DNA of 64,000 bases from AC-32 sp963717725 (GCA_963717725.1 CAVQWS010000024.1:66135-130134), one strand, 5' to 3'. Positions 1 to 8,471 are shown, counted from the first letter of the stretch. Notes: generated by a model from the letters alone, not told the origin. Made by a program: numbers and translations.

Positions 1-181
1 CTTTCTGCCGGAAGCGGAACTGGCCGACGGCTCGGTAGGCGGCCGCCCGCTCGAGGTGGTTCTCCGATCTCGCCTGAGCTTCGAGCTCTTCGGCCCAGGC
101 CGCGCGGAGCTTCGCGAGGTCGCGTTCGTTTCCGCTCTCGGCGAGCGCGTTCGCCTCGACCCCGGCCTCGGCGAGGCTCAA
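1..181 (-). CDS. Hypothetical protein, N-terminal part (runs off the left edge)
   Basis: A minus-strand reading frame opens at a TTG that overlaps the citrate synthase stop (TTGA) and stays open to the window edge, about 60 codons. The product begins SLAEAGVEANALAESGNE and is rich in Ala, Glu and Arg, reading like a helical, hydrophilic protein. There is no recognisable motif in the visible part. The stop/start overlap and strong G/C at third codon positions suggest a real gene translationally coupled to citrate synthase. Function unknown; the C-terminus lies outside the window. Confidence 0.5.
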   Translation of the reverse strand, partial: MSLAEAGVEANALAESGNERDLAKLRAAWAEELEAQARSENHLERAAAYRAVGQFRFRQK

Positions 182-1257
182 GCCGAGGTGAGCGATCGCT
201 CGGCGGGACCGATGTACCGCGCGGAGGGCCTGAAGAGCCGGCCGGTCCGCTTCTGCTCGAGAATGTGCGCCGACCAGCCGGCGACGCGCGAGCACGCGAA
301 CATCGCGGGCGCGAGCGGCGGCGGGATCTCGGCGACGTCGAGCACGACCGCGGAGTAGTACTCGACGTTCGTGGCCAGCACGCGCTCGGGGTGGCGCTCC
401 TGGAGCGCCTTCAGCGCGACCGCCTCGAGCTGCTCGGCGATCTCGACCTGCGGCGAGTCGAGCTCCTTGGCGGTGCGCTTGAGGATCCGCGAGCGCGGGT
501 CCTCGGCGCGGTAGACGCGGTGGCCGAAGCCCATGATCCGCTTCCCCGACTCGAGCGCCTCACGCACCCAGCGCTCAGGGTCGCCGAGCGCCTGGGCCTC
601 GTCGAGCATCGGCTTCACGTACGCGGGCGCGCCACCGTGCAGCGGGCCGGAGAGCGCGCCCACCGCCGACGAGAGCGCCGCTCCGCAATCGGCGCCGGTC
701 GATGCGACCACGCGCGCGGTGAACGTCGAGGCGTTGAGGCCGTGCTCGGCGGTGCAGATCCAGTAGGTGTCGATCGCCTTCACATGCCGGGGGTCGGCCT
801 CGCCGCGCCAGCGCAGCAGGAAGCGCTCGGCCGCCGTCTCGCCCTGCGCGACCACGTCGTCCGGGGCCGGATCGCGGCCGTCAGCCTTGGCGGCCGAGCG
901 CGCGACGATCTCCATCATCTCCGCCGAGAGCCGCCCGAGGTCTTCCCGAGCCTGCTCGTCCGAGATCTCGTTGAGCTTGCCGAGCTTCCATTCGCCGGCC
1001 AGCCGCGCGGTCTCGGCCTGCAGGTCGGCAGGCGCGTTCCCGGTCAGCGCCGCGGGCTCGTACGGCTCCGGGCTGGGCATCTTCGAGTTGAGGTCGTCGT
1101 CGACCAGCAGGCCCCACACCGCCTCGTACGGGTAATGCCCGACGAGCTCCTCGATGTCGATCCCGCGATAGCGGAGCGAGCCCCCTTCGCGGTCGGGCTC
1201 GGCGATCTCCGTCTCGACGGCGACGACGCCCTCCAGACCTGGCTTGAAGTCGTTCAC
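178..1257 (-). CDS. citA: Citrate synthase (actinobacterial CitA-like)
   Basis: This 359-residue protein condenses acetyl-CoA and oxaloacetate to citrate, the entry step of the TCA cycle. Visible family signatures are the two catalytic histidine regions, SGPLHGG (His about 207) and GFGHRVYR (His about 246), and a C-terminal block ending EQKRTGRLFRPSARYIGP. At the position of the third catalytic residue, usually the Asp of NVDFYSG, it reads NVEYYSA, so Glu replaces Asp; as I recall, actinobacterial CitA enzymes share this. The GTG start has a TACACT box 7 nt upstream and no Shine-Dalgarno, suggesting a leaderless mRNA. It is divergent from icd across 36 bp, so two consecutive TCA enzymes share one control region. 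Family assignment is secure. Confidence 0.93.
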   Translation of the reverse strand: MNDFKPGLEGVVAVETEIAEPDREGGSLRYRGIDIEELVGHYPYEAVWGLLVDDDLNSKMPSPEPYEPAALTGNAPADLQAETARLAGEWKLGKLNEISDEQAREDLGRLSAEMMEIVARSAAKADGRDPAPDDVVAQGETAAERFLLRWRGEADPRHVKAIDTYWICTAEHGLNASTFTARVVASTGADCGAALSSAVGALSGPLHGGAPAYVKPMLDEAQALGDPERWVREALESGKRIMGFGHRVYRAEDPRSRILKRTAKELDSPQVEIAEQLEAVALKALQERHPERVLATNVEYYSAVVLDVAEIPPPLAPAMFACSRVAGWSAHILEQKRTGRLFRPSARYIGPAERSLTSA

Positions 1258-1264
1258 GGCCGGA

Positions 1265-1285
1265 AGTGTATTGCTCCGTTAGAGT
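1265..1285. promoter_or_regulatory. Divergent leaderless promoter elements for citA and icd
   Basis: In the 36-bp gap, TACACT (1265-1270, minus strand) lies 7 nt before the citA GTG and TAGAGT (1280-1285, plus strand) lies 8 nt before the icd GTG. Both fit a TAnnnT minus-10 box placed so that transcription would begin at the start codon. No clear minus-35 hexamer is visible on either side. Confidence 0.5.
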
Positions 1286-1293
1286 CCGCCGCC

Positions 1294-2388
1294 GTGGCTC
1301 ACGAGGTGACATTGATCCCGGGCGACGGCACCGGGCCGGAGCTGGCAGAGGCGACGAGGCGCGTGCTCGAGGCGACCGGCGTCGGCTTCGAGTGGGACGT
1401 GCAGGAGGCCGGCGCGGACGTGATGGACCACCACGGCGGCAACCCGCTGCCCGAGGCGACGCTCGACTCGATCCGCCGCACGGGCGTCGCGCTGAAGGGC
1501 CCGATCACGACGCCGGTCGGCGGTGGCTTCCGCTCGGTGAACGTCGGCCTGCGCAAGGCGCTCGACCTCTACGCGCAGGTGCGCCCGTGCAAGACCTACG
1601 AAGGCGTGCGGACACGGTTCGACGATGTCGACCTGATCATCGTCCGCGAGAACACCGAGGACCTCTACGCCGGCATCGAGTACGAGGAGGGGACCGCGCA
1701 CGCCGACGAGCTGATCGACTGGATCGAGCAGCGCGGCGGCAAGCTGCGCCACCGCGACGCGGGCATCTCGATCAAGCCGCTCTCGATCTCCGGAACGCGC
1801 CGGATCGTCCAGTTCGCCTTCGACTACGCGCGCCGCAACGGCCGCCGCAAGGTCACGGCCGTCCACAAGGCGAACATCATGAAGTTCACGGATGGGCTCT
1901 ACCTGCGCGTCGCTCGTGAGGTCGCCGAGGAGAACTCCGACTTCGAGTTCGACGACCGGATCGTGGACAACATGTGCATGCAGCTCGTGCAGCGGCCGGA
2001 GGAGTACGACGTGCTGGTGCTGCCGAACCTCTACGGCGACATCGTCTCCGACCTGGCCGCCGGGATGATCGGCGGGCTAGGGGTGGCGCCCGGCGCGAAC
2101 TTCGGCGAGGAGGTCGCGATCTTCGAGCCCACGCACGGCTCGGCGCCGAAGTACGCGGGTCAGAACAAGGTGAACCCGATCGCGATGATGCTCTCGGGGA
2201 TGCTGATGCTCCGCCACCTCGACGAGAACGAGGCCGCCGCACGGCTGGAGTCTGCGATCGGAGACGTGATCCGCTCCGGCGAGCGCGTCACCTACGACAT
2301 GAAGCCCTCGCGCGACGACCCGACTGCGGTCGGCACCTCAGAGGTCGCCGACGCGATCATCGACGCGCTGGGTGCCCCCGTCTCGTGA
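1294..2388 (+). CDS. icd: Isocitrate dehydrogenase (isocitrate/isopropylmalate dehydrogenase family)
   Basis: The 364-residue product oxidatively decarboxylates isocitrate to 2-oxoglutarate. GTG 1294 is chosen because the product then starts AHEVTLIPGDGTGPE, the family N-terminus; the frame stays open far upstream but that part is antisense to citA. The substrate loop FRSVNVGLRKALDLYAQVRP and metal/isocitrate region IVRENTEDLYAGIEY are intact. The cofactor loop reads HGSAPKYAGQNKVNP followed by VTYD; the Lys-Tyr pair and later Tyr match the NADP-specific determinants of E. coli IDH rather than the Asp-Ile of NAD enzymes, so NADP use is inferred. Its stop overlaps the mdh start (GTGA), forming an icd-mdh operon. 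Confidence 0.9.
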   Translation: MAHEVTLIPGDGTGPELAEATRRVLEATGVGFEWDVQEAGADVMDHHGGNPLPEATLDSIRRTGVALKGPITTPVGGGFRSVNVGLRKALDLYAQVRPCKTYEGVRTRFDDVDLIIVRENTEDLYAGIEYEEGTAHADELIDWIEQRGGKLRHRDAGISIKPLSISGTRRIVQFAFDYARRNGRRKVTAVHKANIMKFTDGLYLRVAREVAEENSDFEFDDRIVDNMCMQLVQRPEEYDVLVLPNLYGDIVSDLAAGMIGGLGVAPGANFGEEVAIFEPTHGSAPKYAGQNKVNPIAMMLSGMLMLRHLDENEAAARLESAIGDVIRSGERVTYDMKPSRDDPTAVGTSEVADAIIDALGAPVS

Positions 2389-3321
2389 GCTCGCGCCGCA
2401 AGGTGACGGTGGTCGGCGCCGGGAACGTCGGCGCCACCTGCGCGCAGGTGCTCGCGCAGCACGACTACGCGGATGTCGTGCTGGTGGACATCAAGGAAGG
2501 CCTCCCGCAGGGCAAGGCGCTCGACATCAACCAGATGGGCGCGGTGCTCGGCTACGAGCCCTACGTCGCCGGCTCGAACAGCTACGACGAGACCGCGGGC
2601 TCGGAGGTCGTCGTGATCACGGCCGGCCTCCCGCGCTCGCCGGGGATGAGCCGCGACGACCTCGTGACGCACGAACGAGAAGATCGTCGGCTCGGTCACC
2701 GAGCAGGTGGTCGCGGCCTCACCGGATGCGATCCTGATCGTCGTCTCGAACCCGCTCGACGCGATGTGCCACGTGGCGAAGAGCTCGTCGGGCTGGCCCA
2801 AGGAGCGCGTCTTCGGCATGGCCGGCATTCTCGACACGGCGCGGTTCTCGGCCTTCATCGCCTGGGAGACCGGCTCCTCGGTGAAGGACGTGACCGCGAT
2901 GGTGCTCGGCGGCCACGGCGACCAGATGGTGCCGGTCGTCTCGGCGACGACGGTCGGCGGCGTGCCGCTCACGAAGCTCGTCCCCGACGACCGGATCGCC
3001 GCGATGGTCGAGCGCACCGCCAAGGGTGGCGGCGAGCTCGTCGAGCTGCTCGGCACCTCGGCGTGGTACGCGCCTGGCGCGGCCGCGGCGCAGATGGTCG
3101 ACTCGATCATGCTCGACGAGCACCGCGTGCTCCCCTGCACGGCCTACCTCGAGGGCGAGTACGGGATCGACGGGCTGTACATGGGCGTGCCGGTGAAGCT
3201 CGGCGCACGCGGGATCGAGGAGATCGTCGAGCTCGAGCTGAGCGACGACGAGCGCCAGGCCCTGAACACCTCGGCCGACGCAGTCCGCGAGGTCGTCGGC
3301 GTGCTCGGCTCCTCCGGGTAG
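2385..3321 (+). CDS. mdh: Malate dehydrogenase (LDH-like), with a one-base frameshift
   Basis: Malate dehydrogenase interconverts malate and oxaloacetate. The GTG start overlaps the icd stop. The N-terminal frame gives the Rossmann motif VGAGNVGATCA and the segment ending AGLPRSPGMSRDDLVT, then runs out of phase; the +1 frame resumes with TNEKIVGSVTEQVV and continues through NPLDAM and the catalytic-His loop GGHGDQMVP to the stop. Removing one C at position 2670 restores a normal protein of about 311 residues. Both halves are well conserved, so either this is a sequencing error or the gene is freshly broken. The downstream SDR gene starts 3 nt after the stop. Confidence 0.85.
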
Positions 3322-3324
3322 CGG

Positions 3325-4068
3325 ATGGAGCTCGGGCTCAGCGGCCGCACGGCGATCGTCTGCGGGGCCTCCGCGGGGATGGGCCTGGCGATTGCCGAGG
3401 CGTTCGCCGCCGAGGGCACCAACGTTGCGATGTTCGCGCGGCGGCGCGACTTGCTCCAGCATGAGGCCGAGCGACTGGGTGCACTCGCGGTGCGCGGCGA
3501 CGTGACGAACCCCGCCGACCTCAAGCGCCTCGTCGACCGCACGCTCGAAGCCTTCGGCGGGATCGACATCCTGGTCAACAACAGCGGCGGCCCGCCGCGC
3601 ACGGCGGCGGTCGGGCTCACCGACGAGCAGGTCGAGAGCGCCGTCGAGCTGCTCCTGCTCTCGGCGATCCGGCTGACCGCGCTCTGCCTCCCGCAGCTCG
3701 AGCGCAGCGGCCGAGGACGCGTGATCAACATCGAGTCGAGCTCGGTGCGCGACCCGATCGACAACCTCGCGCTCTCGAATGCGGTGCGTCCCGGCGTCGT
3801 CGGCTGGGCCAAGACGCTCGCGCGCGAGGTCGGCGAGAAGAAGATCACCGTGAACACGATCGCGCCAGGCCGGATCGAGACCGAGCGGTTGGCCGAGGCT
3901 TTCAAGGGCAAGCCGCGCACCGAGGACTACGAGTCGATCCCGCTGCGGCGTTTCGGCCAGCCCAGCGAGGTGGCGCAGGTCGTCTGCTTCCTCGCCTCGG
4001 GTGCCGCCTCGTACGTGACCGGCACCGTGATCCCGGTCGACGGCGGAATGACGCGCGGCCTGCTCTGA
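3325..4068 (+). CDS. SDR-family oxidoreductase with a non-canonical active site
   Basis: This 247-residue protein has the short-chain dehydrogenase fold: nucleotide-binding motif CGASAGMG near residue 13, NNSGGPP in place of NNAG, and the C-terminal block SYVTGTVIPVDGG. The usual catalytic Tyr-x-x-x-Lys is absent; the aligned segment reads SNAVR, placing Ser and Arg at those positions. A subgroup annotated as 3-oxoacyl-ACP-reductase-like SDRs shares this, so it may be catalytically altered or use another substrate. It follows mdh by 3 nt and is probably cotranscribed. The substrate cannot be told from sequence. Confidence 0.8.
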   Translation: MELGLSGRTAIVCGASAGMGLAIAEAFAAEGTNVAMFARRRDLLQHEAERLGALAVRGDVTNPADLKRLVDRTLEAFGGIDILVNNSGGPPRTAAVGLTDEQVESAVELLLLSAIRLTALCLPQLERSGRGRVINIESSSVRDPIDNLALSNAVRPGVVGWAKTLAREVGEKKITVNTIAPGRIETERLAEAFKGKPRTEDYESIPLRRFGQPSEVAQVVCFLASGAASYVTGTVIPVDGGMTRGLL

Positions 4069-4087
4069 CGCGCATATCCTCGGGCGG

Positions 4088-5080
4088 ATGCGGTGGTTCA
4101 CACCGGCGCGGCTCGCCGCGGGCGGCCTCTTCCTCCTCGGCGCTGCGGCGTTCGTGCTCTGGCTGCTGCCGGACAGCGGCACGGACATCCTGCTCGTAGA
4201 CCCGGCACATCCGGTCGATCCCATCGTCAGCGTCCCCGGCGACGCGCGCACGAAGCAGCCGGGCCCGATCTACTTCGTCGACGTCCGCGAGCGCGAGGCA
4301 CGCCTGCTCGAGCGGGTCCTCCCCTTCCTTCGCCCGGACGGTTCCTCGCTCGTGCCGGCGCCCCCGGTCAGCAATGCGATCGAGCAGCAGATCGGCGTCC
4401 AGGACATGACCGAGTCGCAAAAGGTCGCTGCCGTCGTCGCGCTCAACCACCTCGGCTACAAGGTCAAGGCCACGACCGGCGGCGTGACGATCGTGCTCGT
4501 CGAAAAGGGCGCGCCGGCGGCGAAGGTTCTGCGCACGAGCGACGTGATCGTGGCGGCCGACGGCCACAAGGTCTCTTCCGTCGCCAACCTGCGCGCGCTG
4601 CTGGCCAAGCACCGGCCCGGCGACGTCGTCCGGATCACGTTCGTCCGCGACGGCAAACGGATGACGGTGGCGATCAAGACCGTCCCAGACCCGCAGGACC
4701 CGAAGCGGGCGCTCGTCGGCGTCTCTGCTCGCGACAATCTGACGGTCAAGCTGCCGGTCAAGATCAAGATCGACGCCGGGGGCGTCGGCGGCCCGTCGGC
4801 CGGGCTCGCCTTCGCGCTCGACATCGCCCAGGAGCTCGGCCGCAACGTCACGCACGGGCACAAGATCGCGGCGACCGGAGAGATCGCTCTGGACGGAACC
4901 GTGGGCCCGATCGGCGGTGTGAAGCAAAAGACGTTCGGCGCGCGCGCCGCGGGTGTGGACGCCTTCCTCGTCCCGGCCGGCGAGAACGCCCGCGAGGCCC
5001 GGCGCTATGCCGACGGGCTGCGGATCATCCCTGTGAAGAACTTTCCACAGGCGTTGCGGGCGCTGGCAACGTTGCGCTGA
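4088..5080 (+). CDS. Membrane-anchored PDZ/Lon-type (S16) serine protease, YlbL-like
   Basis: The 330-residue product has an N-terminal membrane anchor (about residues 8-27), a PDZ domain in the middle (TIVLVEKGAPAAKVLRTSDVI, ending VRITFVRDGK) and a C-terminal Lon proteolytic domain. The Ser-Lys dyad is visible as GGVGGPSAGLAFALD (Ser) and IGGVKQKTFGAR (Lys). There is no ATPase domain, as in YlbL-type proteases, which cleave envelope or membrane substrates outside the cytoplasm. TATCCT sits 7 nt before the ATG, suggesting a leaderless transcript separate from the upstream SDR. Confidence 0.88.
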   Translation: MRWFTPARLAAGGLFLLGAAAFVLWLLPDSGTDILLVDPAHPVDPIVSVPGDARTKQPGPIYFVDVREREARLLERVLPFLRPDGSSLVPAPPVSNAIEQQIGVQDMTESQKVAAVVALNHLGYKVKATTGGVTIVLVEKGAPAAKVLRTSDVIVAADGHKVSSVANLRALLAKHRPGDVVRITFVRDGKRMTVAIKTVPDPQDPKRALVGVSARDNLTVKLPVKIKIDAGGVGGPSAGLAFALDIAQELGRNVTHGHKIAATGEIALDGTVGPIGGVKQKTFGARAAGVDAFLVPAGENAREARRYADGLRIIPVKNFPQALRALATLR

Positions 5081-5154
5081 ATCCGGGAAGAAGACGCAGA
5101 TTTCGGCATGTTTGAAAGCGCCGGAAATTGCAGTGTTTTCTCCACAGGCAAGTC

Positions 5155-5182
5155 TTGATTCGCTGGTCCCGCCCCCTATGAT
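5155..5182 (+). promoter_or_regulatory. Sigma-70-type promoter
   Basis: TTGATT (5155-5160) and TATGAT (5177-5182) are separated by 16 bp, within 145 bp between the Lon-type protease stop and the small cysteine protein start. Initiation near 5189 would leave a leader of about 37 nt that includes the AGAGGAG ribosome-binding site. It is one of the best consensus matches in this GC-rich window. Confidence 0.6.
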
Positions 5183-5225
5183 CCCGCCGTGTTCGGGCAG
5201 GCGACCAAGAGGAGCAAACTGGGGT

Positions 5226-5411
5226 ATGAGCAAGGCGGCTAAACCAACTTGCGAGGACTGCTATTTCCATCGGGCTTCGCTGTGTGCGCTCGTGCTCGCT
5301 GAACCGTGCCCCACCTTCAGGCTCCACAGCCGCGGCTCGCTCGTCCCGCCGCGACAGCCCCGGCTGGTGCCGCGACCGCTGGCACCGCTCGGCGATCGCT
5401 CTGCCGCCTAG
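5226..5411 (+). CDS. Small four-cysteine protein, putative zinc-binding
   Basis: A 61-residue protein begins MSKAAKPTCEDCYFHRASLC. The start is supported by an AGAGGAG Shine-Dalgarno about 10 nt upstream and by the strong promoter at 5155-5182. Four cysteines in the first 33 residues follow Cys-x2-Cys-x7-Cys-x7-Cys, suggesting a single zinc ribbon or knuckle; the rest is basic and Pro/Arg-rich. I do not recognise a named family. A dedicated promoter and a good ribosome-binding site are unusual here and suggest a well-expressed product. Its stop forms part of the minus-10-like box before lapA. Confidence 0.6.
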   Translation: MSKAAKPTCEDCYFHRASLCALVLAEPCPTFRLHSRGSLVPPRQPRLVPRPLAPLGDRSAA

Positions 5412-5422
5412 ACTCCCGCGGC

Positions 5423-5728
5423 GTGCAGGACGAGCCGGAACAGACCGCGGCGCCGCCCGCGGCCGAGGAGGAGCAGCCCGCCGAGCCGGAGGAAGGGTTC
5501 GGCCGCCAGTGGCAGCCGCGCCTTTACCTACGGATCATCATCCTCGGCCTGCTGATCGCGTACGGGATCGCGTTCGTGCTCGAGAACAACAAGCACGTCC
5601 ACGTCCACTTCGTGCTCGGCACCGCGCGAACCTCGCTGATCTGGCTGGTCCTGCTCAGCGTCGCGCTGGGGATGTTGCTCGGCGTGCTGCTCTCGCAGCT
5701 ATACCGGCGCAGCCGCCGGCGCCAGTAG
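5423..5728 (+). CDS. LapA-domain (DUF1049-like) membrane protein
   Basis: The 101-residue product has an acidic N-terminus (DEPEQTAAPPAAEEEQ), then two transmembrane helices (RIIILGLLIAYGIAFVLENN and SLIWLVLLSVALGMLLGVLL) and a basic tail RRSRRRQ. This matches the lipopolysaccharide-assembly LapA domain, widespread also in Gram-positive actinobacteria, where its role is unclear. GTG 5423 is chosen because TAGACT lies 8 nt upstream and because longer starts add low-complexity sequence. The C-terminal 30 bp overlap the convergent aminotransferase gene. Confidence 0.75.
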   Translation: MQDEPEQTAAPPAAEEEQPAEPEEGFGRQWQPRLYLRIIILGLLIAYGIAFVLENNKHVHVHFVLGTARTSLIWLVLLSVALGMLLGVLLSQLYRRSRRRQ

Positions 5729-6781
5729 CGCGGCCAGCCGCCGCACGCCCTCGTCGATCTCCGCCGGCGAGACGAAGCTGAAGGCGAGCCGCGCGGACGA
5801 TGTCGGGCCGCCGAAGTCGGCGCCGGGCACGAACGTGACGCCCGCCTCGCTCGCACGCACGAGCAGCTCGGACGCGTCGATCTCGTCGGGCAGGTCGAAC
5901 CAGAGGAAGTAGCCGCCCTCGGGCCGGTTCCAGCGCGCGCGCCCCGCGAGCTCGCGCTCGAGCGCGTCGACCATCGCGTCGCGCCGGGCCTTGAGCAGCC
6001 CGCAGACACGCTCGAGGTTCGGCTCGAAGAGGCCCCGGCGCAGAAACTCGTACACGGTCGCCTGCGCGAGCAGCGCGGGCGTGATGTAGGTCGAGGCGAC
6101 GAGCTCTTCGAGCTTCCCTGTCAGCGAGGCCGGGACGATCGCGTAGCCGACCCGCAGCCCGGGCGCGATCGTCTTCGAGAACGACGACGAATACATCACC
6201 CGCTCACCCCCCTCGAGCTCGAAGAGCGACGGCAGCGACTCGCCCTCAAAGCGCACGAGCCCATAGGGATCGTCCTCCAGCAGTGGCAGCTCTCGTTCGC
6301 GCACCAGCTCTGCGAGCCGGCGCCGGCGCTCCTCGGAGAGGGTCGAGCCGGTCGGGTTCTGGAAGGTCGGGATCGTGTAGAGGAAGGAGGCCGGCGGCCC
6401 GTCGAGCTCGCGCTCCAGCTCGTCCACGTCGAGGCCCTGCTCGTCCACAGGCACCTCGCCGAGCTCGATCTCCGTCGCGGCCAGGATCTTGCGCGGACGG
6501 TCGTAGGTCGGGCGCTCGACCAGCACGCGCCCGCGGCCGCTGAACGCCTCCAGCACGAAGTGGAACGCCTGCAGCGAGCCGTTGGTCACCAGCACACGGC
6601 CGGGCTCGACCGAGTGCCGCTCGGCCAGCCACTCACGCAGCGGCCCGTAGCCGAGCGTGCTGCCGTACGAGAGCACCACGTTCCCGTCGCGCTCGATCGC
6701 GCTCTTGGCGCAGTCGGCGAGCTCCGCCACAGGCAGGCACTCCGGCGACGGGATTCCGCGTGCGAACGAGATCGCGTCCAC
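5699..6781 (-). CDS. PLP-dependent aminotransferase, class I/II (LysN/MocR-like catalytic domain)
   Basis: A 360-residue fold-type I aminotransferase. Visible are YGSTLGYGPLREWLAERH near the N-terminus, the substrate/PLP segment PTFQNPTGSTLSEERR, the PLP Asp in LLEDDPYGLVRFEGE and the Schiff-base Lys in MYSSSFSKTIAPGLRVGY. The family includes 2-aminoadipate and aromatic or branched-chain aminotransferases; substrate is not predictable. There is no N-terminal GntR DNA-binding domain, so it is an enzyme and not a MocR regulator. GTG 6781 is chosen because the family N-terminus (ISFARGIPSPECLP) starts there and TACACT lies 6 nt upstream. Confidence 0.87.
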   Translation of the reverse strand: MDAISFARGIPSPECLPVAELADCAKSAIERDGNVVLSYGSTLGYGPLREWLAERHSVEPGRVLVTNGSLQAFHFVLEAFSGRGRVLVERPTYDRPRKILAATEIELGEVPVDEQGLDVDELERELDGPPASFLYTIPTFQNPTGSTLSEERRRRLAELVRERELPLLEDDPYGLVRFEGESLPSLFELEGGERVMYSSSFSKTIAPGLRVGYAIVPASLTGKLEELVASTYITPALLAQATVYEFLRRGLFEPNLERVCGLLKARRDAMVDALERELAGRARWNRPEGGYFLWFDLPDEIDASELLVRASEAGVTFVPGADFGGPTSSARLAFSFVSPAEIDEGVRRLAALLAPAAAPV

Positions 6782-6868
6782 GGCGCCAGTGTAGGGGCAG
6801 CCCCGGCCGCGCCGCCCCACTGACAATTGGGGGTGAAGGACGAGGCCGGTCCTGCCGAGAAATGAATC

Positions 6869-8467
6869 GTGATCCGGCGGTTCGCGCTCCTCGTCGCCTT
6901 CGCTGCGCTTGCTTGCGCTGGGCCTGCCGCCGCGCTCGCCGACAGCACGATTCTCGTCAAGTTCGCCTCGACGGAAGGCTCCGGCGCGAAGGTCGCGGCA
7001 CTCGGAGACGATGTCACCGGCACGACCGTCGGCGGCGTCAAGGTGGTCGATCCGCAGCCTGGCGACAGCGTCTCCGATGCGCTCACGCGCTACCGCGCGC
7101 GCCCGGACGTGCTCTACGCCGAGCCGAACCGCGTCCTCCACTTGCTCGACCTCAGCCCGCCGAGCGACCCCGGCTACAGCTCGCAGTGGGCCCTCGACGC
7201 GATCTCCGCCCTCGGCGGCTGGTCCGTCTTCCCCGGCACGTTCTCCCCGAGCCCGTCGGTACCGGTCGGGATCGTCGATACCGGGGTCGACGCGACGCAC
7301 CCGGATCTCGGCAACGTCTCGGGTCTGAGCGCGACCTGCCTCAACGGCGCCTGCACTCAGGGCGTCCCGACCGACGACGACGGCCACGGCACTCACGTCT
7401 CGGGCATCGCCGCCGCGACGACCGACAACGGGCTCGGAATCTCAGGCCTCTCTTTCGCCTCGCCGCTGATCGTCGTGCGTGTCTTCTCGACGGACGCGAG
7501 CCTGGGCGCCTACGACTCCGACATCGCGAACGGGATCGCCTGGGCAGCCTCACACGGGGCAAAGGTGATCAACCTCTCGCTCGGCGCGACCGGCGGCCCG
7601 TACCCGTTCACGCTCTGCAACGCGGTCGAGCTGGCGATGAACTCCTACGGCGCGTCGGTCGTGGCTGCTGCGGGCAACGGCAACCCGCCCGGCACGCCTG
7701 TCTCGACGCCGACGTGGCCCGCCGCCTGCCCGGGCGCGATCGGCGTCGCTGCAACCGACTCGAGCGACCAGCCGGCGAGCTTCTCGAACTATGGCAACCC
7801 GGACGTCTTCGTCTCCGCTCCCGGCGTCAACGTGCTCTCGACCTATCCGGGCAACCAGTACGCGGACATGAGCGGGACGTCGATGGCGTCCCCGTACGTG
7901 ACCGGGCTCGTCGGCCTGATCCGGAGCCTGCACCCGGAGGCCTCGGTCGCTGAGGTGCGCCAGATCCTCGCGCTGGCCTCCGACAAGGTCGGCGCGGGCA
8001 CGTACGGCGCGGACCCGTACGGCACGTGCGCGGGCTGCACCTGGGAGGCGCACTACGGCTACGGCCGCATCGACGTCCAGAAGGCACTCTCGACGGCAGT
8101 GCCAGCGGCGCCCCCGCCACCGCCTCCGGCATCGCCTCCGCAACCGCCTCCGCCGGCGACCGCGGTGAAGGACACGACGGCCCCGGTCGTGCACGTCTAC
8201 GCGGTGAGCGGCCGCCACCGGAAGGCGCTCCACCTGCGCTACCGCGTGGAGGACGACAGCGGCCACACCTCGGAGCGGGTACTCGTCTACCACAAGACGA
8301 AGCTGCTGAAGACGTTCACGCGGGCGCTGCGGACGACCGACGACGCGGTCGCCTACTGGGTCGGGTTCAGCTTGGCGAAGCGCGGCACCTACCGCTACTG
8401 CGTGCGCGCGAGAGACGCCGCGGGCAACCACAGCCCGCTCGGCTGCGCGGCGATCCGGATTCGGTAG
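6869..8467 (+). CDS. Secreted subtilisin-like serine protease (peptidase S8)
   Basis: The 532-residue precursor has a Sec signal peptide (about residues 1-24, ending AAALADS), a short propeptide-like region and a subtilase domain with the full triad: Asp in VGIVDTGVDATHPDL (about 137), His in DDGHGTHVSGIAA (about 173) and Ser in MSGTSMASPYVTGL (about 338). A Pro-rich linker of about 25 residues (from about residue 410) joins a C-terminal Ig/fibronectin-like region that may bind substrate or cell wall. It is presumably an extracellular protease. The start is GTG; no close operon partner is seen. Confidence 0.9.
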   Translation: MIRRFALLVAFAALACAGPAAALADSTILVKFASTEGSGAKVAALGDDVTGTTVGGVKVVDPQPGDSVSDALTRYRARPDVLYAEPNRVLHLLDLSPPSDPGYSSQWALDAISALGGWSVFPGTFSPSPSVPVGIVDTGVDATHPDLGNVSGLSATCLNGACTQGVPTDDDGHGTHVSGIAAATTDNGLGISGLSFASPLIVVRVFSTDASLGAYDSDIANGIAWAASHGAKVINLSLGATGGPYPFTLCNAVELAMNSYGASVVAAAGNGNPPGTPVSTPTWPAACPGAIGVAATDSSDQPASFSNYGNPDVFVSAPGVNVLSTYPGNQYADMSGTSMASPYVTGLVGLIRSLHPEASVAEVRQILALASDKVGAGTYGADPYGTCAGCTWEAHYGYGRIDVQKALSTAVPAAPPPPPPASPPQPPPPATAVKDTTAPVVHVYAVSGRHRKALHLRYRVEDDSGHTSERVLVYHKTKLLKTFTRALRTTDDAVAYWVGFSLAKRGTYRYCVRARDAAGNHSPLGCAAIRIR

Positions 8468-8471
8468 AGGA

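Noticed and set aside
265..1293. Plus-strand open frame extending icd upstream by 343 codons
   Set aside because: It is antisense to citrate synthase, Arg-rich, and the IDH family N-terminus begins at GTG 1294.
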